In this document: piece by piece, positions 45,990 to 55,516 of the stretch
Numbering within the stretch: the stretch's first letter is position 1
Layout: each line of letters starts with the position of its first letter
Source of the DNA: Kluyvera sichuanensis
GTDB lineage: Bacteria > Pseudomonadota > Gammaproteobacteria > Enterobacterales > Enterobacteriaceae
NCBI RefSeq assembly: GCF_014218705.1
Contig: NZ_JABBJF010000006.1
Coordinates: 124,001-188,000 of the forward strand
Reading direction: 5' to 3'
DNA length: 64,000 bases
Notes under the pieces: model-generated
The model's database searches: none
What the model was told of the DNA's origin: nothing
Seen by the model: only the letters and a program-made list of their open reading frames with translations
Made by a program: the position numbers and the translations under genes

Positions 45990-47288
45990 ATGCACATTGT
46001 CATACTGGGAAGTGGCGTGGTTGGCGTAACCAGCGCCTGGTATTTAAGTCAGGCGGGGCATCAGGTTACGGTGATCGACAGGGAAGCCGGTCCGGCGCTG
46101 GAAACCAGCGCGGCTAACGCGGGGCAAATTTCACCGGGCTACGCTGCGCCGTGGGCTGCACCTGGCGTGCCGCTGAAGGCGATTAAATGGATGTTCCAGC
46201 GCCATGCGCCGCTGGCAATCCGTCTGGACGGCACCGGCTTCCAGCTAAAGTGGATGTGGCAGATGCTGCGTAACTGCGACACCCGTCACTACATGGAAAA
46301 CAAAGGGCGGATGGTGCGCCTGGCCGAGTACAGCCGCGACTGCCTGAAAACGCTGCGTGAAACCACCGGTATCGCCTATGAAGGGCGACAGGGCGGCACG
46401 CTGCAGCTTTTCCGTACCGAACAACAGTATGAAAACGCCACCCGCGATATCGCGGTGCTGGAAGATGCGGGCGTCCCGTATCAACTGCTCGAAGCTTCAC
46501 GCCTGGCAGAGGTTGAGCCGGCGCTGGCGGAAGTGGCCCACAAGCTGACCGGCGGCCTGCGTCTGCCGAATGATGAAACCGGCGACTGTCAGCTCTTCAC
46601 CCAGCGTCTGGCAAAAATGGCCGAGCAGGCAGGCGTGACGTTCCGCTTTAATACCCCGGTTGACAGCCTGATTCAGGAAGGCGATCGCATCGTTGGTGTG
46701 AAGTGCGGTGATGAAGTGGTAAAAGCCGATGCCTACGTGATGGCCTTCGGCTCTTATTCAACCGCGATGCTGAAAGGGCTGGTGGATATTCCGGTTTACC
46801 CACTGAAAGGCTACTCGCTGACCATCCCTATCGTCGAGGAGAGCGGTGCGCCGGTGTCGACCATCCTCGACGAAACCTACAAAATCGCCATTACCCGCTT
46901 TGATAACCGTATCCGCGTGGGCGGCATGGCAGAAATCGTCGGCTTTAACACCGAACTGCTGCAGCCGCGCCGCGAGACGCTGGAAATGGTGGTGGGGGAT
47001 CTCTTCCCGCGCGGCGGCAAAATCGAAGAGGCCACCTTCTGGACCGGCCTGCGTCCAATGACCCCAGACGGTACGCCGGTGGTGGGCAAAACCGCGTTTA
47101 AAAATCTGTGGCTCAATACCGGTCACGGCACGCTGGGCTGGACCATGTCCTGCGGATCCGGCCAGTTGTTGAGTGATTTAATGTCTGGCCGAATGCCGGC
47201 TATCCCCTATGATGATCTTAGCGTTGCACGCTATTCGCCGGGCTTTACCCCGGCACATCCTCAGCATTTGCATGGCGCACACCAATAA
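45990..47288 (+). CDS. dadA: D-amino acid dehydrogenase small subunit
   Basis: 432-residue membrane-associated flavoprotein that oxidises D-alanine to pyruvate and feeds electrons to the respiratory chain. The FAD-binding GxGxxG is [11 protein letters not shown] (7-17), with the conserved acidic end of beta-2 in TVIDRE. The C-terminal flavin segment is [15 protein letters not shown]. The ATG at 45990, 5 bases after CTGGAG, is preferred to the GTG two codons earlier. Operon with dadX. Confidence 0.97.
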   Translation: MHIVILGSGVVGVTSAWYLSQAGHQVTVIDREAGPALETSAANAGQISPGYAAPWAAPGVPLKAIKWMFQRHAPLAIRLDGTGFQLKWMWQMLRNCDTRHYMENKGRMVRLAEYSRDCLKTLRETTGIAYEGRQGGTLQLFRTEQQYENATRDIAVLEDAGVPYQLLEASRLAEVEPALAEVAHKLTGGLRLPNDETGDCQLFTQRLAKMAEQAGVTFRFNTPVDSLIQEGDRIVGVKCGDEVVKADAYVMAFGSYSTAMLKGLVDIPVYPLKGYSLTIPIVEESGAPVSTILDETYKIAITRFDNRIRVGGMAEIVGFNTELLQPRRETLEMVVGDLFPRGGKIEEATFWTGLRPMTPDGTPVVGKTAFKNLWLNTGHGTLGWTMSCGSGQLLSDLMSGRMPAIPYDDLSVARYSPGFTPAHPQHLHGAHQ

Positions 47289-47297
47289 GGAGAACGC

Positions 47298-48368
47298 ATG
47301 TCACGTCCCGTGCTCGCCACGATTGATTTGCAGGCGCTGAAGCAGAATCTGAGCATTGTCCGCCGGGCGGCGGGCGGTGCTCGCGTCTGGTCGGTGGTGA
47401 AAGCTAACGCCTACGGCCACGGATTGGATCGCATCTGGAATGCGCTGCGGGAAACCGACGGCTTTGCGATGCTCAACCTTGAAGAGGCGATTTTGCTGCG
47501 CGAACGCGGCTGGAAAGGGCCGATTCTGCTGCTGGAGGGTTTCTTCCATGCCGATGAGCTGGAGCTGTTTGATAAGTACCGCCTGACCACCAGCGTACAC
47601 AGCAACTGGCAGATTAAGGCGCTGCAGAACGCGCGTCTGCATGCGCCGATTGATGTCTATTTGAAGGTCAACAGCGGCATGAACCGCCTGGGCTTTGCGC
47701 CGGAGCGCATCCACACCGTGTGGCAGCAGCTACGGGGTATCAGCAACGTTAGTGCCATGACGCTGATGTCGCATTTTGCCCAGTCGGAACTGACCGACGG
47801 TGTCGCGGAGCCGATGCAGCGTATCGAACAGGCCGCTGAAGGACTGGAGTGCCCGCGTTCGCTCGCCAACTCGGCGGCAACGCTCTGGCACCCCGAGACC
47901 CACTTTGATTGGGTGCGGCCGGGCATTGTGCTCTACGGCGCTTCGCCGTCCGGGCAGTGGCAGGACATTGCCAACACCGGGCTGAAGCCGGTGATGAGCC
48001 TCAGCAGCCAGATTATCGGTATTCAGACCCTGAAGCCGGGGGATGCCGTGGGTTACGGCGGCCGTTACCGCGCCAAAGAGGAGCAACGTATCGGGATTGT
48101 GGCCTGTGGTTATGCCGACGGCTATCCGCGCATTGCTTCCAACGGCACGCCGGTGCTGGTGGACGGTATCCGAACCGGCACCGTCGGGGCTATCTCGATG
48201 GATATGCTGGCGGTGGATTTAACGCCGTGTCCGCAGGCGGGAATTGGTACGTCGGTTGAGCTGTGGGGGCAGGAGATTAAGATTGATGAAGTGGCCGCCA
48301 GCGCGGGTACCGTCGGGTACGAGCTGATGTGCGCTCTGGCGCCGCGCGTGCCTGTTGTGACGGTGTAA
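47298..48368 (+). CDS. dadX: Alanine racemase, catabolic
   Basis: 356-residue PLP enzyme. The cofactor lysine is Lys35 in VVKANAYGHG; the catalytic Tyr lies in DAVGYGGRYRAKEEQRIG. It converts L-alanine to D-alanine, the substrate of DadA, so the two genes degrade L-alanine. Nine bases after dadA, with AAGGAGAAC before the start. Confidence 0.97.
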   Translation: MSRPVLATIDLQALKQNLSIVRRAAGGARVWSVVKANAYGHGLDRIWNALRETDGFAMLNLEEAILLRERGWKGPILLLEGFFHADELELFDKYRLTTSVHSNWQIKALQNARLHAPIDVYLKVNSGMNRLGFAPERIHTVWQQLRGISNVSAMTLMSHFAQSELTDGVAEPMQRIEQAAEGLECPRSLANSAATLWHPETHFDWVRPGIVLYGASPSGQWQDIANTGLKPVMSLSSQIIGIQTLKPGDAVGYGGRYRAKEEQRIGIVACGYADGYPRIASNGTPVLVDGIRTGTVGAISMDMLAVDLTPCPQAGIGTSVELWGQEIKIDEVAASAGTVGYELMCALAPRVPVVTV

Positions 48369-48378
48369 CTTTTATAAG

Positions 48379-48442
48379 ATTGCCCGGTGGCGCGTCGCCT
48401 ACCGGGCTCGAAGGCCGGATAAGCGCAGCGCCACCCGGCAAC
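48379..48442. repeat. REP elements
   Basis: GCCCGGTGGCGC..CTACCGGGC and GGCCGGATAAGCGCAGCGCCACCCGGCA between convergent dadX and cvrA. Confidence 0.8.
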
Positions 48443-48449
48443 GACCAGA

Positions 48450-50183
48450 CTACTCGGTCTCTTCCTCGGCCACCCGCACGCCGACCTTCAGCACCTGATT
48501 TTCCTCTTTCTCCGCTACCGTCCACACCATACCGGCAAACTCCACCTGGTCACCCACGACCGGTGCTGCCCCCAGCAGATGCTCGACGATATCTCCCAGC
48601 GACTGCTGGTTATCGCGGAACTCTTCACCGCCGTCGAGGCCATAAATCATGGCTACATCGGCAAACTTCGCCCCGGCTTCAAGGATAAAGTCGCCGAAGA
48701 AGCTTTGATCCAGCGCGACCGGCGGTGACTGGCTGAACATTTTACCGAGCGACGGCAGGTCACGTTCGCGGCCAATGACGCACAGAATATCGTTTTCCCG
48801 CAGGCGGGTGCTGCCGGTTGGGTGCAGCAGCACGTTATCGCGAAACAGCGCGGCGATCCGCGTTTCCGGCGGCATATGCAGGTCACGCAGCGCAGCGCCG
48901 ACGCACCATTTCTCGGCGCTCAGTTGATAGACAAACTGCTCCCACGGATTTTCCGGGTGAATATCCAGCCCGACGCGCGAGATAGGCCAGCCGACCGGCG
49001 GTACTACCACTTTGGCTTTTTTCGCCGCCCAGGAGAGCGAGGTGCCCTGTAACAGCAACGACACCAGTACCACAAAGAAGGCGACGTTAAAGAACAGGCG
49101 CGCGTTCTCAAGCCCAGCCATCATTGGGAAGACCGCCAGAATGATCGGTACCGCGCCGCGCAGACCAACCCAACTGATAAACGTGCGCTCGCGCAGATTA
49201 AAACCGCGGAACGGCAGCAGTCCGGCGAACACCGACAGCGGACGGGCGATAAAAATCATCCAGATAGAGAGCAGCAGCGCCGGAATGGCGATCGGCAGCA
49301 GGTCAGACGGCGTTACCAGCAGCCCCAATACCAGGAACATGGCGATTTGCGCCAGCCACGCCAGACCATCGAAGTTCTGCAGAATGCCAAAGCGGTTGCG
49401 AATTGGCCGGTTACCGAGCAGGAAGCCGCACAGGTAGACCGCCAGAATACCGCTGCCGTCGAGCGAGGTGGTGACGGCGAAAATCATGATCCCGCCGCTA
49501 AGTGCCAGCAGCGGATAGAGCCCGGCGGGCAGGGCGATGCGGTTGATCATCTGCAGCAGCAGATAGCCGCCAGCGCCGCCAATCAGAATCCCCAGACCGA
49601 ACTGTTGAATAATGTGCACGAGGAACATCCAGCTCAGCCCGCTTTCATGCTGCTGGATCATCTCGATAAGCGTAATGGTGAGAAACACCGCCATCGGATC
49701 GTTACTGCCGGACTCGATTTCAAGGGTTGAACCTACACGTTCGTTCAGCCCTTTGCCGCCGAGCAGTGAAAACACCGCCGCCGCGTCGGTTGAGCCGACA
49801 ATCGCGCCAATCAGCATCCCTTCCATGATATCGAGCTTGAACAGCCACGCCGCCATCATCCCGGTCAGCCCGGAGGTGATCAGCACCCCGACGGTCGCCA
49901 GCGACAGCGCCGGGCCTAAGGCGACCCGAAAGGAGCTGGCCTGGGTGCGCATCCCACCGTCAAGCAGGATCACCGCCAGCGCCAGGTTACTGACCATATA
50001 GGCGAAAGGGTAGTTATCGAAGGGAATACCGCCGATGCCGTCAACGCCCGCCAGCATGCCGATGGCTAAGAAGATAACCAGAATAGGGATACCGAGACGG
50101 GAAGAAAATGAGCTTAAGAGAATACTGCAGGTTACTAAGACTGAACCCAAAATAAAGAGACTAATGACTGCCGCGGCGTCCAA
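48450..50183 (-). CDS. cvrA: K+/H+ antiporter NhaP2 (CvrA)
   Basis: 577 residues. An N-terminal CPA1 cation/proton exchanger with about 12 helices (1-400; [41 protein letters not shown] carries the conserved acidic pair) and cytoplasmic C-terminal RCK_C/TrkA_C (about 405-490) and CorC-like (about 495-575) domains. NhaP2 exports K+ in exchange for protons and helps survival at low osmolarity. Gene order dadX-cvrA-ldcA is as in E. coli. Confidence 0.95.
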   Translation of the reverse strand: MDAAAVISLFILGSVLVTCSILLSSFSSRLGIPILVIFLAIGMLAGVDGIGGIPFDNYPFAYMVSNLALAVILLDGGMRTQASSFRVALGPALSLATVGVLITSGLTGMMAAWLFKLDIMEGMLIGAIVGSTDAAAVFSLLGGKGLNERVGSTLEIESGSNDPMAVFLTITLIEMIQQHESGLSWMFLVHIIQQFGLGILIGGAGGYLLLQMINRIALPAGLYPLLALSGGIMIFAVTTSLDGSGILAVYLCGFLLGNRPIRNRFGILQNFDGLAWLAQIAMFLVLGLLVTPSDLLPIAIPALLLSIWMIFIARPLSVFAGLLPFRGFNLRERTFISWVGLRGAVPIILAVFPMMAGLENARLFFNVAFFVVLVSLLLQGTSLSWAAKKAKVVVPPVGWPISRVGLDIHPENPWEQFVYQLSAEKWCVGAALRDLHMPPETRIAALFRDNVLLHPTGSTRLRENDILCVIGRERDLPSLGKMFSQSPPVALDQSFFGDFILEAGAKFADVAMIYGLDGGEEFRDNQQSLGDIVEHLLGAAPVVGDQVEFAGMVWTVAEKEENQVLKVGVRVAEEETE

Positions 50184-50278
50184 TGTTCACGCACTCCCCG
50201 ATAACGTACAAGCTAGTTACAAAACGTTACCATAATTGCGGCGTGAACAGTGGATTAATAAAGGGTGATTATTGTTTT

Positions 50279-51193
50279 TTATTCAGCTATTACCGGATGT
50301 CCGGTGATGATGAGCCGGGATTGCCCCGCCGAGTGACAAAGTTGCGCCTGCGCGCCGAGCGCCAGCGTCACCGTCCGCTGTTCGTGACCAAAGTCGAGAC
50401 CGCTGATGACCGGAATCGACAGCCGTGAACGTAGATAGTCGTACATCGACTCAAGTGAGTACCCGGCGTCGTAATCATTCGGGTTCGCACCGGTAAAGCT
50501 GCCCAGCACAATCGCGCGCTGGCGTGGCAGGATCCCAGCGTACAGCAGCTGTAACAGCATACGTTCAACGCGGAACGGGTGTTCATTAATATCCTCAAGG
50601 ACCAGAATACCGTCGCGAATTTCTGGCATCCACGGCGTGCCGATAAGCGAGGCGATCATCGCCAGGTTGCCGCCCCAGAGCGTGCCCGCGGTTTCGCAGT
50701 CGGGGCCATCTCCCTGCCATTCCACGCTATAGCTCGGCTGGCGCAGCGCCTTCCAGAAGTGCTGCTCGGTAAAGTCGTTCAGCGTCTGTGCACCGAAGTT
50801 TCCCGCCAGCATCGGGCCGCTAAAGGTGATGACGTTGCCAGCGGCCAGCAGACCAAACTGAATGGCGGTGAAATCGCTGTGGCCGCAGATCAGCAGCGGA
50901 TCCTGCTGTTGACGGGCAACCAGCGCCTGCCAGTCAATGCTGTCCAGCAGGCGGCTCGCGCCATAGCCGCCGCGCACCGGCATGACGATACGGTTCTTGC
51001 CCTTAAGGGTCGCCAGCGCGTTGATATCGTGCAGGCGCTCAGCCTCCACCCCGGCAAAACGGCGGTCACGGCGGGTGATAACCTGCTGATTTTCCACCTG
51101 ATGCCCGGCCTCTTCTAATCGCTTAACCCCGCACTGTGCGGCAGACTGATTGATGCAATAACCGGAAGGGGCGACGAGATGAAACTGAGACAT
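50279..51193 (-). CDS. ldcA: Murein tetrapeptide L,D-carboxypeptidase
   Basis: 304-residue serine peptidase of family S66. The nucleophile is in CGHSDFTAIQ, and the family segment PVRGGYGASRLLDSIDW precedes it. It removes the terminal D-Ala from cytoplasmic tetrapeptides during murein recycling. The C-terminal catalytic Glu/His lie in EDINEHPFRVERML and the end of the chain. Divergent from emtA, another murein enzyme. Confidence 0.96.
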   Translation of the reverse strand: MSQFHLVAPSGYCINQSAAQCGVKRLEEAGHQVENQQVITRRDRRFAGVEAERLHDINALATLKGKNRIVMPVRGGYGASRLLDSIDWQALVARQQQDPLLICGHSDFTAIQFGLLAAGNVITFSGPMLAGNFGAQTLNDFTEQHFWKALRQPSYSVEWQGDGPDCETAGTLWGGNLAMIASLIGTPWMPEIRDGILVLEDINEHPFRVERMLLQLLYAGILPRQRAIVLGSFTGANPNDYDAGYSLESMYDYLRSRLSIPVISGLDFGHEQRTVTLALGAQAQLCHSAGQSRLIITGHPVIAE

Positions 51194-51286
51194 GGCATTT
51201 CCTTGCTGATAGTGAAACGAGTATCATGCCGCCTGAGCCCATGGTTGTCATTAACGGCGGCACAGTTCAGCTAAAAGGATAGATGC

Positions 51287-51898
51287 GTGAAATTGAGATG
51301 GTTTGCTTTTTTAATTGTATTACTTGCAGGGTGCAGTTCTAAATCGGATTACCGTAACCCGCCTTGGAATCCCGAAGTGCCGGTGAAACGAGCAATGCAG
51401 TGGATGCCTATCAGTGAAAAAGCCGGTGCGGCCTGGGGCGTAAGCCCGCGCCTGATAACCGCGATTATCGCCGTAGAGTCCGGCGGTAACCCGTCGCTTG
51501 TCAGTAAATCGAACGCCGTGGGTCTGATGCAGCTGAAAGCCTCCACCTCGGGTCTGGACGTCTACCGCTACATGGGCTGGAGCGGGCAGCCGTCAACCAG
51601 CGAGCTGAAAAACCCGGAACGTAATATCTCGATGGGCGCCGCTTATCTGAGCATTCTGGAACACGGTTCGCTTGCCGGGATCACCGACCCGGAAGTGATG
51701 CAGTACGCGCTGGTGGTATCGTATGCCAACGGTGCAGGTGCGCTGCTGCGCACCTTCTCATCGGACCGTAAAAAGGCCATTGCGAAAATTAACGACCTGG
51801 ATAAGGACGAATTCTTCGACCACGTGGTGAAGAACCACCCGGCACCGCAGGCCCCGCGCTATATCTGGAAGGTGCAGAAAGCGATGGATGCGATGTAA
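51287..51898 (+). CDS. emtA: Membrane-bound endo-type lytic transglycosylase EmtA
   Basis: 203 residues. The lipobox LLAGC gives Cys16 as lipid anchor (outer membrane). The SLT domain has the catalytic Glu in [27 protein letters not shown] and the conserved AYLSILEHG. It cuts the murein glycan with formation of 1,6-anhydro ends. The start is the GTG at 51287 after AAAAGGA. Its stop abuts the ycgR stop on the other strand without any spacer. Confidence 0.96.
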   Translation: MKLRWFAFLIVLLAGCSSKSDYRNPPWNPEVPVKRAMQWMPISEKAGAAWGVSPRLITAIIAVESGGNPSLVSKSNAVGLMQLKASTSGLDVYRYMGWSGQPSTSELKNPERNISMGAAYLSILEHGSLAGITDPEVMQYALVVSYANGAGALLRTFSSDRKKAIAKINDLDKDEFFDHVVKNHPAPQAPRYIWKVQKAMDAM

Positions 51899-52630
51899 TT
51901 AACGGACGTTATTCGCCCGTTCGCGCGCTTCACGCTCCAGCGAAAAGATAATGCGCTGGAGCGAGCGCTCAAGCCCCGGATTCATATGCAGGAAACGGAA
52001 GCTTAAGCGCGGCGTGACGATAGTTTCATTCTTGCTGTCCACCACCTTGCGTTCGCTGATAGCCAGCAGCTGCGCATCAAAACGAAAACGCCCCCACTGC
52101 GCCATATCCAGCTCGATCTCTTTGAGCTCCATTCCCGGAATCAGGCCGTCAGGCGGCGGTGCATCCAGCAGTGCGCCCATGCCGCCAAGCGACAGATCGA
52201 ACAGCCGAAAGCGCAGCGTGCTTTTATCCGGCAGCGTGGCCTTGCCGAAATAGGGTGGGTGCAGCGGCGCGGGAATGCGGAAAAACTCGCGACGCTGAAT
52301 AAACCAGACTGTCGGCGGGGTAGGCATGACGAAGGCGGGCAGACTTTGATAATCCTCCACCTGCATTTGCGGCACCGTAAACTCTATTTTCGCGCCGTTG
52401 GTTTCGGCAACAATGGTAATGTTTTTGGCCGAGCGGGCCGCCACGTTGTCCTCTTCGCGGCTGCCGAAATCGATAACCAGACGCTGCTGGCTGACATCAA
52501 GAATACGACTAATAAACTGGCGGGACGACCAGCTGACGCGCAGCGCGGCGTTAGCCTGCTGAAGATCGCGCAGCACGTTTAAAACGGCTAATGGGTTTTG
52601 CTTAAGAAACTGTGTGTTGTGCTCACTCAC
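51899..52630 (-). CDS. ycgR: Flagellar brake protein YcgR
   Basis: 243 residues. The N-terminal YcgR domain (1-110) is followed by a PilZ domain with the c-di-GMP motifs QRREFFRI (RxxxR) and DLSLGGMG (D/NxSxxG). When bound to c-di-GMP, YcgR contacts the flagellar motor and slows swimming. The start is the GTG at 52630, nine bases after AGGAG; the frame is open 29 more codons upstream. Its presence suggests a motile organism. pdeD, encoded at 14747, could lower its ligand. Confidence 0.93.
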   Translation of the reverse strand: MSEHNTQFLKQNPLAVLNVLRDLQQANAALRVSWSSRQFISRILDVSQQRLVIDFGSREEDNVAARSAKNITIVAETNGAKIEFTVPQMQVEDYQSLPAFVMPTPPTVWFIQRREFFRIPAPLHPPYFGKATLPDKSTLRFRLFDLSLGGMGALLDAPPPDGLIPGMELKEIELDMAQWGRFRFDAQLLAISERKVVDSKNETIVTPRLSFRFLHMNPGLERSLQRIIFSLEREARERANNVR

Positions 52631-52900
52631 CTGGAATGGCTCCTGAATGGCAGAGGCTTTATCTTTTATCGGCTTACAAAAATATAACTTCAGCACCCAA
52701 ATGAAAAAAATTAACATCTTCGCAGCTTTTGGCTGCTCAAAGCACTTAAGACAGTGCTTACGTCAATATTCGTATTTATCCGTATAAAATATCATCGCCT
52801 TGCCAGGTTTTTTAAGAACAATTACCTATACTTGAAGTATTAGCGGCGCAGAATGTCGGCGCTTTTATGGCTGTTTAATGGAACTGAAGAGGTGGGAAAA

Positions 52901-53155
52901 ATGGGTATTATTACCTGGATTATTTTTGGTCTGATTGCCGGTGTTATTGCCAAACTGATTATGCCGGGGCGTGATGGGGGCGGATTTATCCTCACCTGCA
53001 TCCTGGGGATAGTTGGTGCGGTGGTGGGCGGCTGGTTAGCAACCACGTTTGGCCTCGGCGGCAGCGTCACCGGTTTTAACCTGCACAGCTTCCTGGTTGC
53101 CGTCGTCGGCGCCATCGTTGTGCTGGGGGTTTTCCGCCTGATTCGCCGCGAATAA
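52901..53155 (+). CDS. ymgE: Transglycosylase-associated protein YmgE
   Basis: 84-residue, three-helix, glycine-rich inner-membrane protein of the GlsB/YeaQ/YmgE family, nearly identical to E. coli YmgE (GIITWIIFGLIAGVIAKLIMPGRDGGGF). Stress-linked, function unknown. The ATG at 52901 follows GGTGGGAAAA; an upstream extension of 16 codons does not look like the family. Confidence 0.93.
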   Translation: MGIITWIIFGLIAGVIAKLIMPGRDGGGFILTCILGIVGAVVGGWLATTFGLGGSVTGFNLHSFLVAVVGAIVVLGVFRLIRRE

Positions 53156-53167
53156 TCATGTCTCTCA

Positions 53168-53196
53168 ACGGCCCCGCAAGGGGCCGTTCTTCGTTT
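53168..53196 (+). terminator. Terminator of ymgE
   Basis: ACGGCCCC (53168-53175), GCAA loop, GGGGCCGT (53180-53187), then TCTTCGTTT. Confidence 0.85.
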
Positions 53197-53257
53197 AATC
53201 CCTCGCGTTCCCCCCATTTCGTCGTTGTCTTCATTTTTATATTGAACTATAAACACA

Positions 53258-53276
53258 AATGATAATAATTATCGTT
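53258..53276. promoter_or_regulatory. Fur box of the siderophore receptor
   Basis: TGATAAT A ATTATCG (53260-53274): 13 of 14 arm positions match the Fur consensus inverted repeat, 30 bp before the ATG at 53305. Confidence 0.88.
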
Positions 53277-53304
53277 CTTTGTTATGATTGAGTTCACCTA
53301 TAAA

Positions 53305-55419
53305 ATGAAAAGAACCGTTTTTCGTCGTTGTACGCTGTCAGGGATGATTGCCGTTGCACTTTCCACGTCAGCCTGGGCTGATAAAAATGAAACCACGATG
53401 GTCGTTACTGGCTCAGGCGAGAGTAGTGAACTTCCGGCCTGGACCAACAGCGCCACTAAATCTGCGGTGGCAGAGAGCAAAACGCCGCAGGTGATCAACA
53501 CTATTAGCCAGCATGAAATCAGCGAGCGGCACGCGACGTCGATTAACGAAATTCTGCGCTATGCACCGGGCGTATCGACGGAATCTCGCGGTAGCACCAC
53601 CTACATGAGCGAATACAAAATCCGCGGCTTTACCGTGGATAACGAGTTCTATAACGGCCTGCAGTTGCCTTATAACGTCACCGGCAATACCAAAGCGCGT
53701 ATTGACCCACTGCTGATTGAGAGCGTGGATATTCTCAAAGGGCCATCCTCCGTACTGTATGGCAACGGCTCACCGGGCGGGCTGGTGAATATTCAGGGCA
53801 AAAAACCGCAGACTACGCCTCGCACTGAGGTCGGCTTTAATACGGGCACCCGTAATCTGAAAGAGGGGTATCTCGACTCTACCGGGCGTATTGCCGATAG
53901 TGACTGGAGCTACCGCCTGCTGGGTAAAGCGATGGAGGGCGACGATCAGCCGCACACCACCCGCACGGAAGATTATCTGGTCGCACCGAGCGTCACCTGG
54001 CAACCGAGCGATAGAACCCGGCTGACCATTGACGCGTTGGCGCAAAATACCCCGAGCTTAACGCCGTCCAACCCGCTGCCGCTCTCTTATTTGCGCTCAA
54101 CCTATGCCGACAAGCGCGATTATGCTGGCGATAAATGGAACAAATTTACGCAGCGCCAGTGGATGGTGGGCTACAGCTTTGAGCATGAGTTTGATAGTGG
54201 TTGGGGCATTGCGCAAAAAGCGCGCTATTTTGATATCGATACCCACCAGAATAGCATCTACTCGACGGGGTACGCGGGCCATCCTGTTTACGAATTAGAG
54301 CGTTTCGCCTATACCACCGATGAAGACCTGCATAGCTTCAACATCGATAACCAGGTGACGCGCACCTTCGCCTTTGGTGACTGGCAGCACCATCTATTGG
54401 CTGGGTTTGACTACCAGAAGCTGAACTCGCACTACCACTATCGCTATGCGCCTGCCGCTACGACGCCGGGTATTGATATGCGGAATCCAGATTTCGGTCT
54501 GGTCAATGAAGATGCGCTGGGGCTGTATACGGAACAGAAAAACCGTCTCTCCTACAGCCAGAAAGGGTACTACCTTCAGGATCAGGTTGAGTTTGGCGGC
54601 CTGAACCTGCTCGCCAGCCTGCGCTATGACCAATACCAGTCGGCCACCACCGATTACCTGAACGACAACCAGAAAACGTGGATTTCTCAGGATAGGGTAA
54701 CGAAACGTCTGGGGGCGCTGTACGCCTTTGATAACGGAATTTCGCCGTTCATCAGCTATTCAGAAGGGTTTAAGCCGGTATCACCGGCACGTAACCTGAC
54801 GGCCGATCAGGTGAAACCCACCACCAGTAAGCAGGTCGAGGGGGGCGTGAAGTATCTGCTGGCCGAATATGCGACCACCTTCACCGCCTCGGTGTTTAAC
54901 ATCAAGCAGAAAAACGTGCTGAGCCTCGATCCGAGCTGGAACTACCATCAGACGGGGGAGATTGAGTCGAAAGGGGCAGAGCTGTCGGCGGTTAGCCGGC
55001 CAACGGATAACGTCAACCTGATCGCCAACTACGCCTACACGCACGCCATTAACACCGAAGATGAAACCTATCAGGGTAAACGTCCGACGCAGGTACCGGA
55101 AAACGCCTTTAACCTGTGGGGTGACTACACCTTCGATCAGCGCGCGGTACGCGGGCTGACGATAGGGGCCGGGTTGCGCTACACCGGGCCGATGGAGATT
55201 GCACCGGATAACACCGGGGGCAAGCTGGGTGGCACCACGCAGTATGATATGTCGGTGTCTTACGATATGTCGGCGGTGGACAGCAGCCTGGCAGGGCTGA
55301 TGCTCAAGGCCAGCGCGCAAAACCTGACCAACAAAGAGACGTTGACCTGCTATGACAGCACCAACTGCTGGATTGGTCGTGACCGGACGGTGCAGGTAGG
55401 GGCGAGCTACACCTTCTGA
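53305..55419 (+). CDS. TonB-dependent siderophore receptor, FoxA/FhuA-like
   Basis: 704-residue outer-membrane receptor. Signal peptide MKRTVFRRCTLSGMIAVALSTSAWA, then a TonB box-like TTMVVTGSG, a plug domain (about 45-155; SINEILRYAPGVSTESRG, DILKGPSSVLYGNGSPGGLVNIQGKKP) and a 22-strand barrel ending in the required aromatic residue (ASYTF). The CYDSTNCWIGRDRTVQVGASYTF end is typical of ferric hydroxamate receptors (ferrichrome, ferrioxamine B). An in-frame ATG at 53284 is nearer the Fur box; 53305 gives the natural signal peptide. No siderophore synthesis gene is nearby, so it probably takes up xenosiderophores. Confidence 0.9.
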   Translation: MKRTVFRRCTLSGMIAVALSTSAWADKNETTMVVTGSGESSELPAWTNSATKSAVAESKTPQVINTISQHEISERHATSINEILRYAPGVSTESRGSTTYMSEYKIRGFTVDNEFYNGLQLPYNVTGNTKARIDPLLIESVDILKGPSSVLYGNGSPGGLVNIQGKKPQTTPRTEVGFNTGTRNLKEGYLDSTGRIADSDWSYRLLGKAMEGDDQPHTTRTEDYLVAPSVTWQPSDRTRLTIDALAQNTPSLTPSNPLPLSYLRSTYADKRDYAGDKWNKFTQRQWMVGYSFEHEFDSGWGIAQKARYFDIDTHQNSIYSTGYAGHPVYELERFAYTTDEDLHSFNIDNQVTRTFAFGDWQHHLLAGFDYQKLNSHYHYRYAPAATTPGIDMRNPDFGLVNEDALGLYTEQKNRLSYSQKGYYLQDQVEFGGLNLLASLRYDQYQSATTDYLNDNQKTWISQDRVTKRLGALYAFDNGISPFISYSEGFKPVSPARNLTADQVKPTTSKQVEGGVKYLLAEYATTFTASVFNIKQKNVLSLDPSWNYHQTGEIESKGAELSAVSRPTDNVNLIANYAYTHAINTEDETYQGKRPTQVPENAFNLWGDYTFDQRAVRGLTIGAGLRYTGPMEIAPDNTGGKLGGTTQYDMSVSYDMSAVDSSLAGLMLKASAQNLTNKETLTCYDSTNCWIGRDRTVQVGASYTF

Positions 55420-55427
55420 CCTGGACG

Positions 55428-55516
55428 AGCCTGTCCCGGCGTCGCTTCGCTCGGCCGGGCTACGTGATGTTCTCTGGTAGCCCGGACGAGGCGTTTACGC
55501 CGACTCCGGGGCGGCA
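55428..55516. repeat. REP pair running into the MFS gene
   Basis: TGTCCCGGCGTCGCTTCGC..GGCCGGGCTACG and GTAGCCCGGACGAGGCG..CGACTCCGGGGCGG (55479-55516). The second element covers the last codons and the stop of the MFS gene. Confidence 0.85.
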
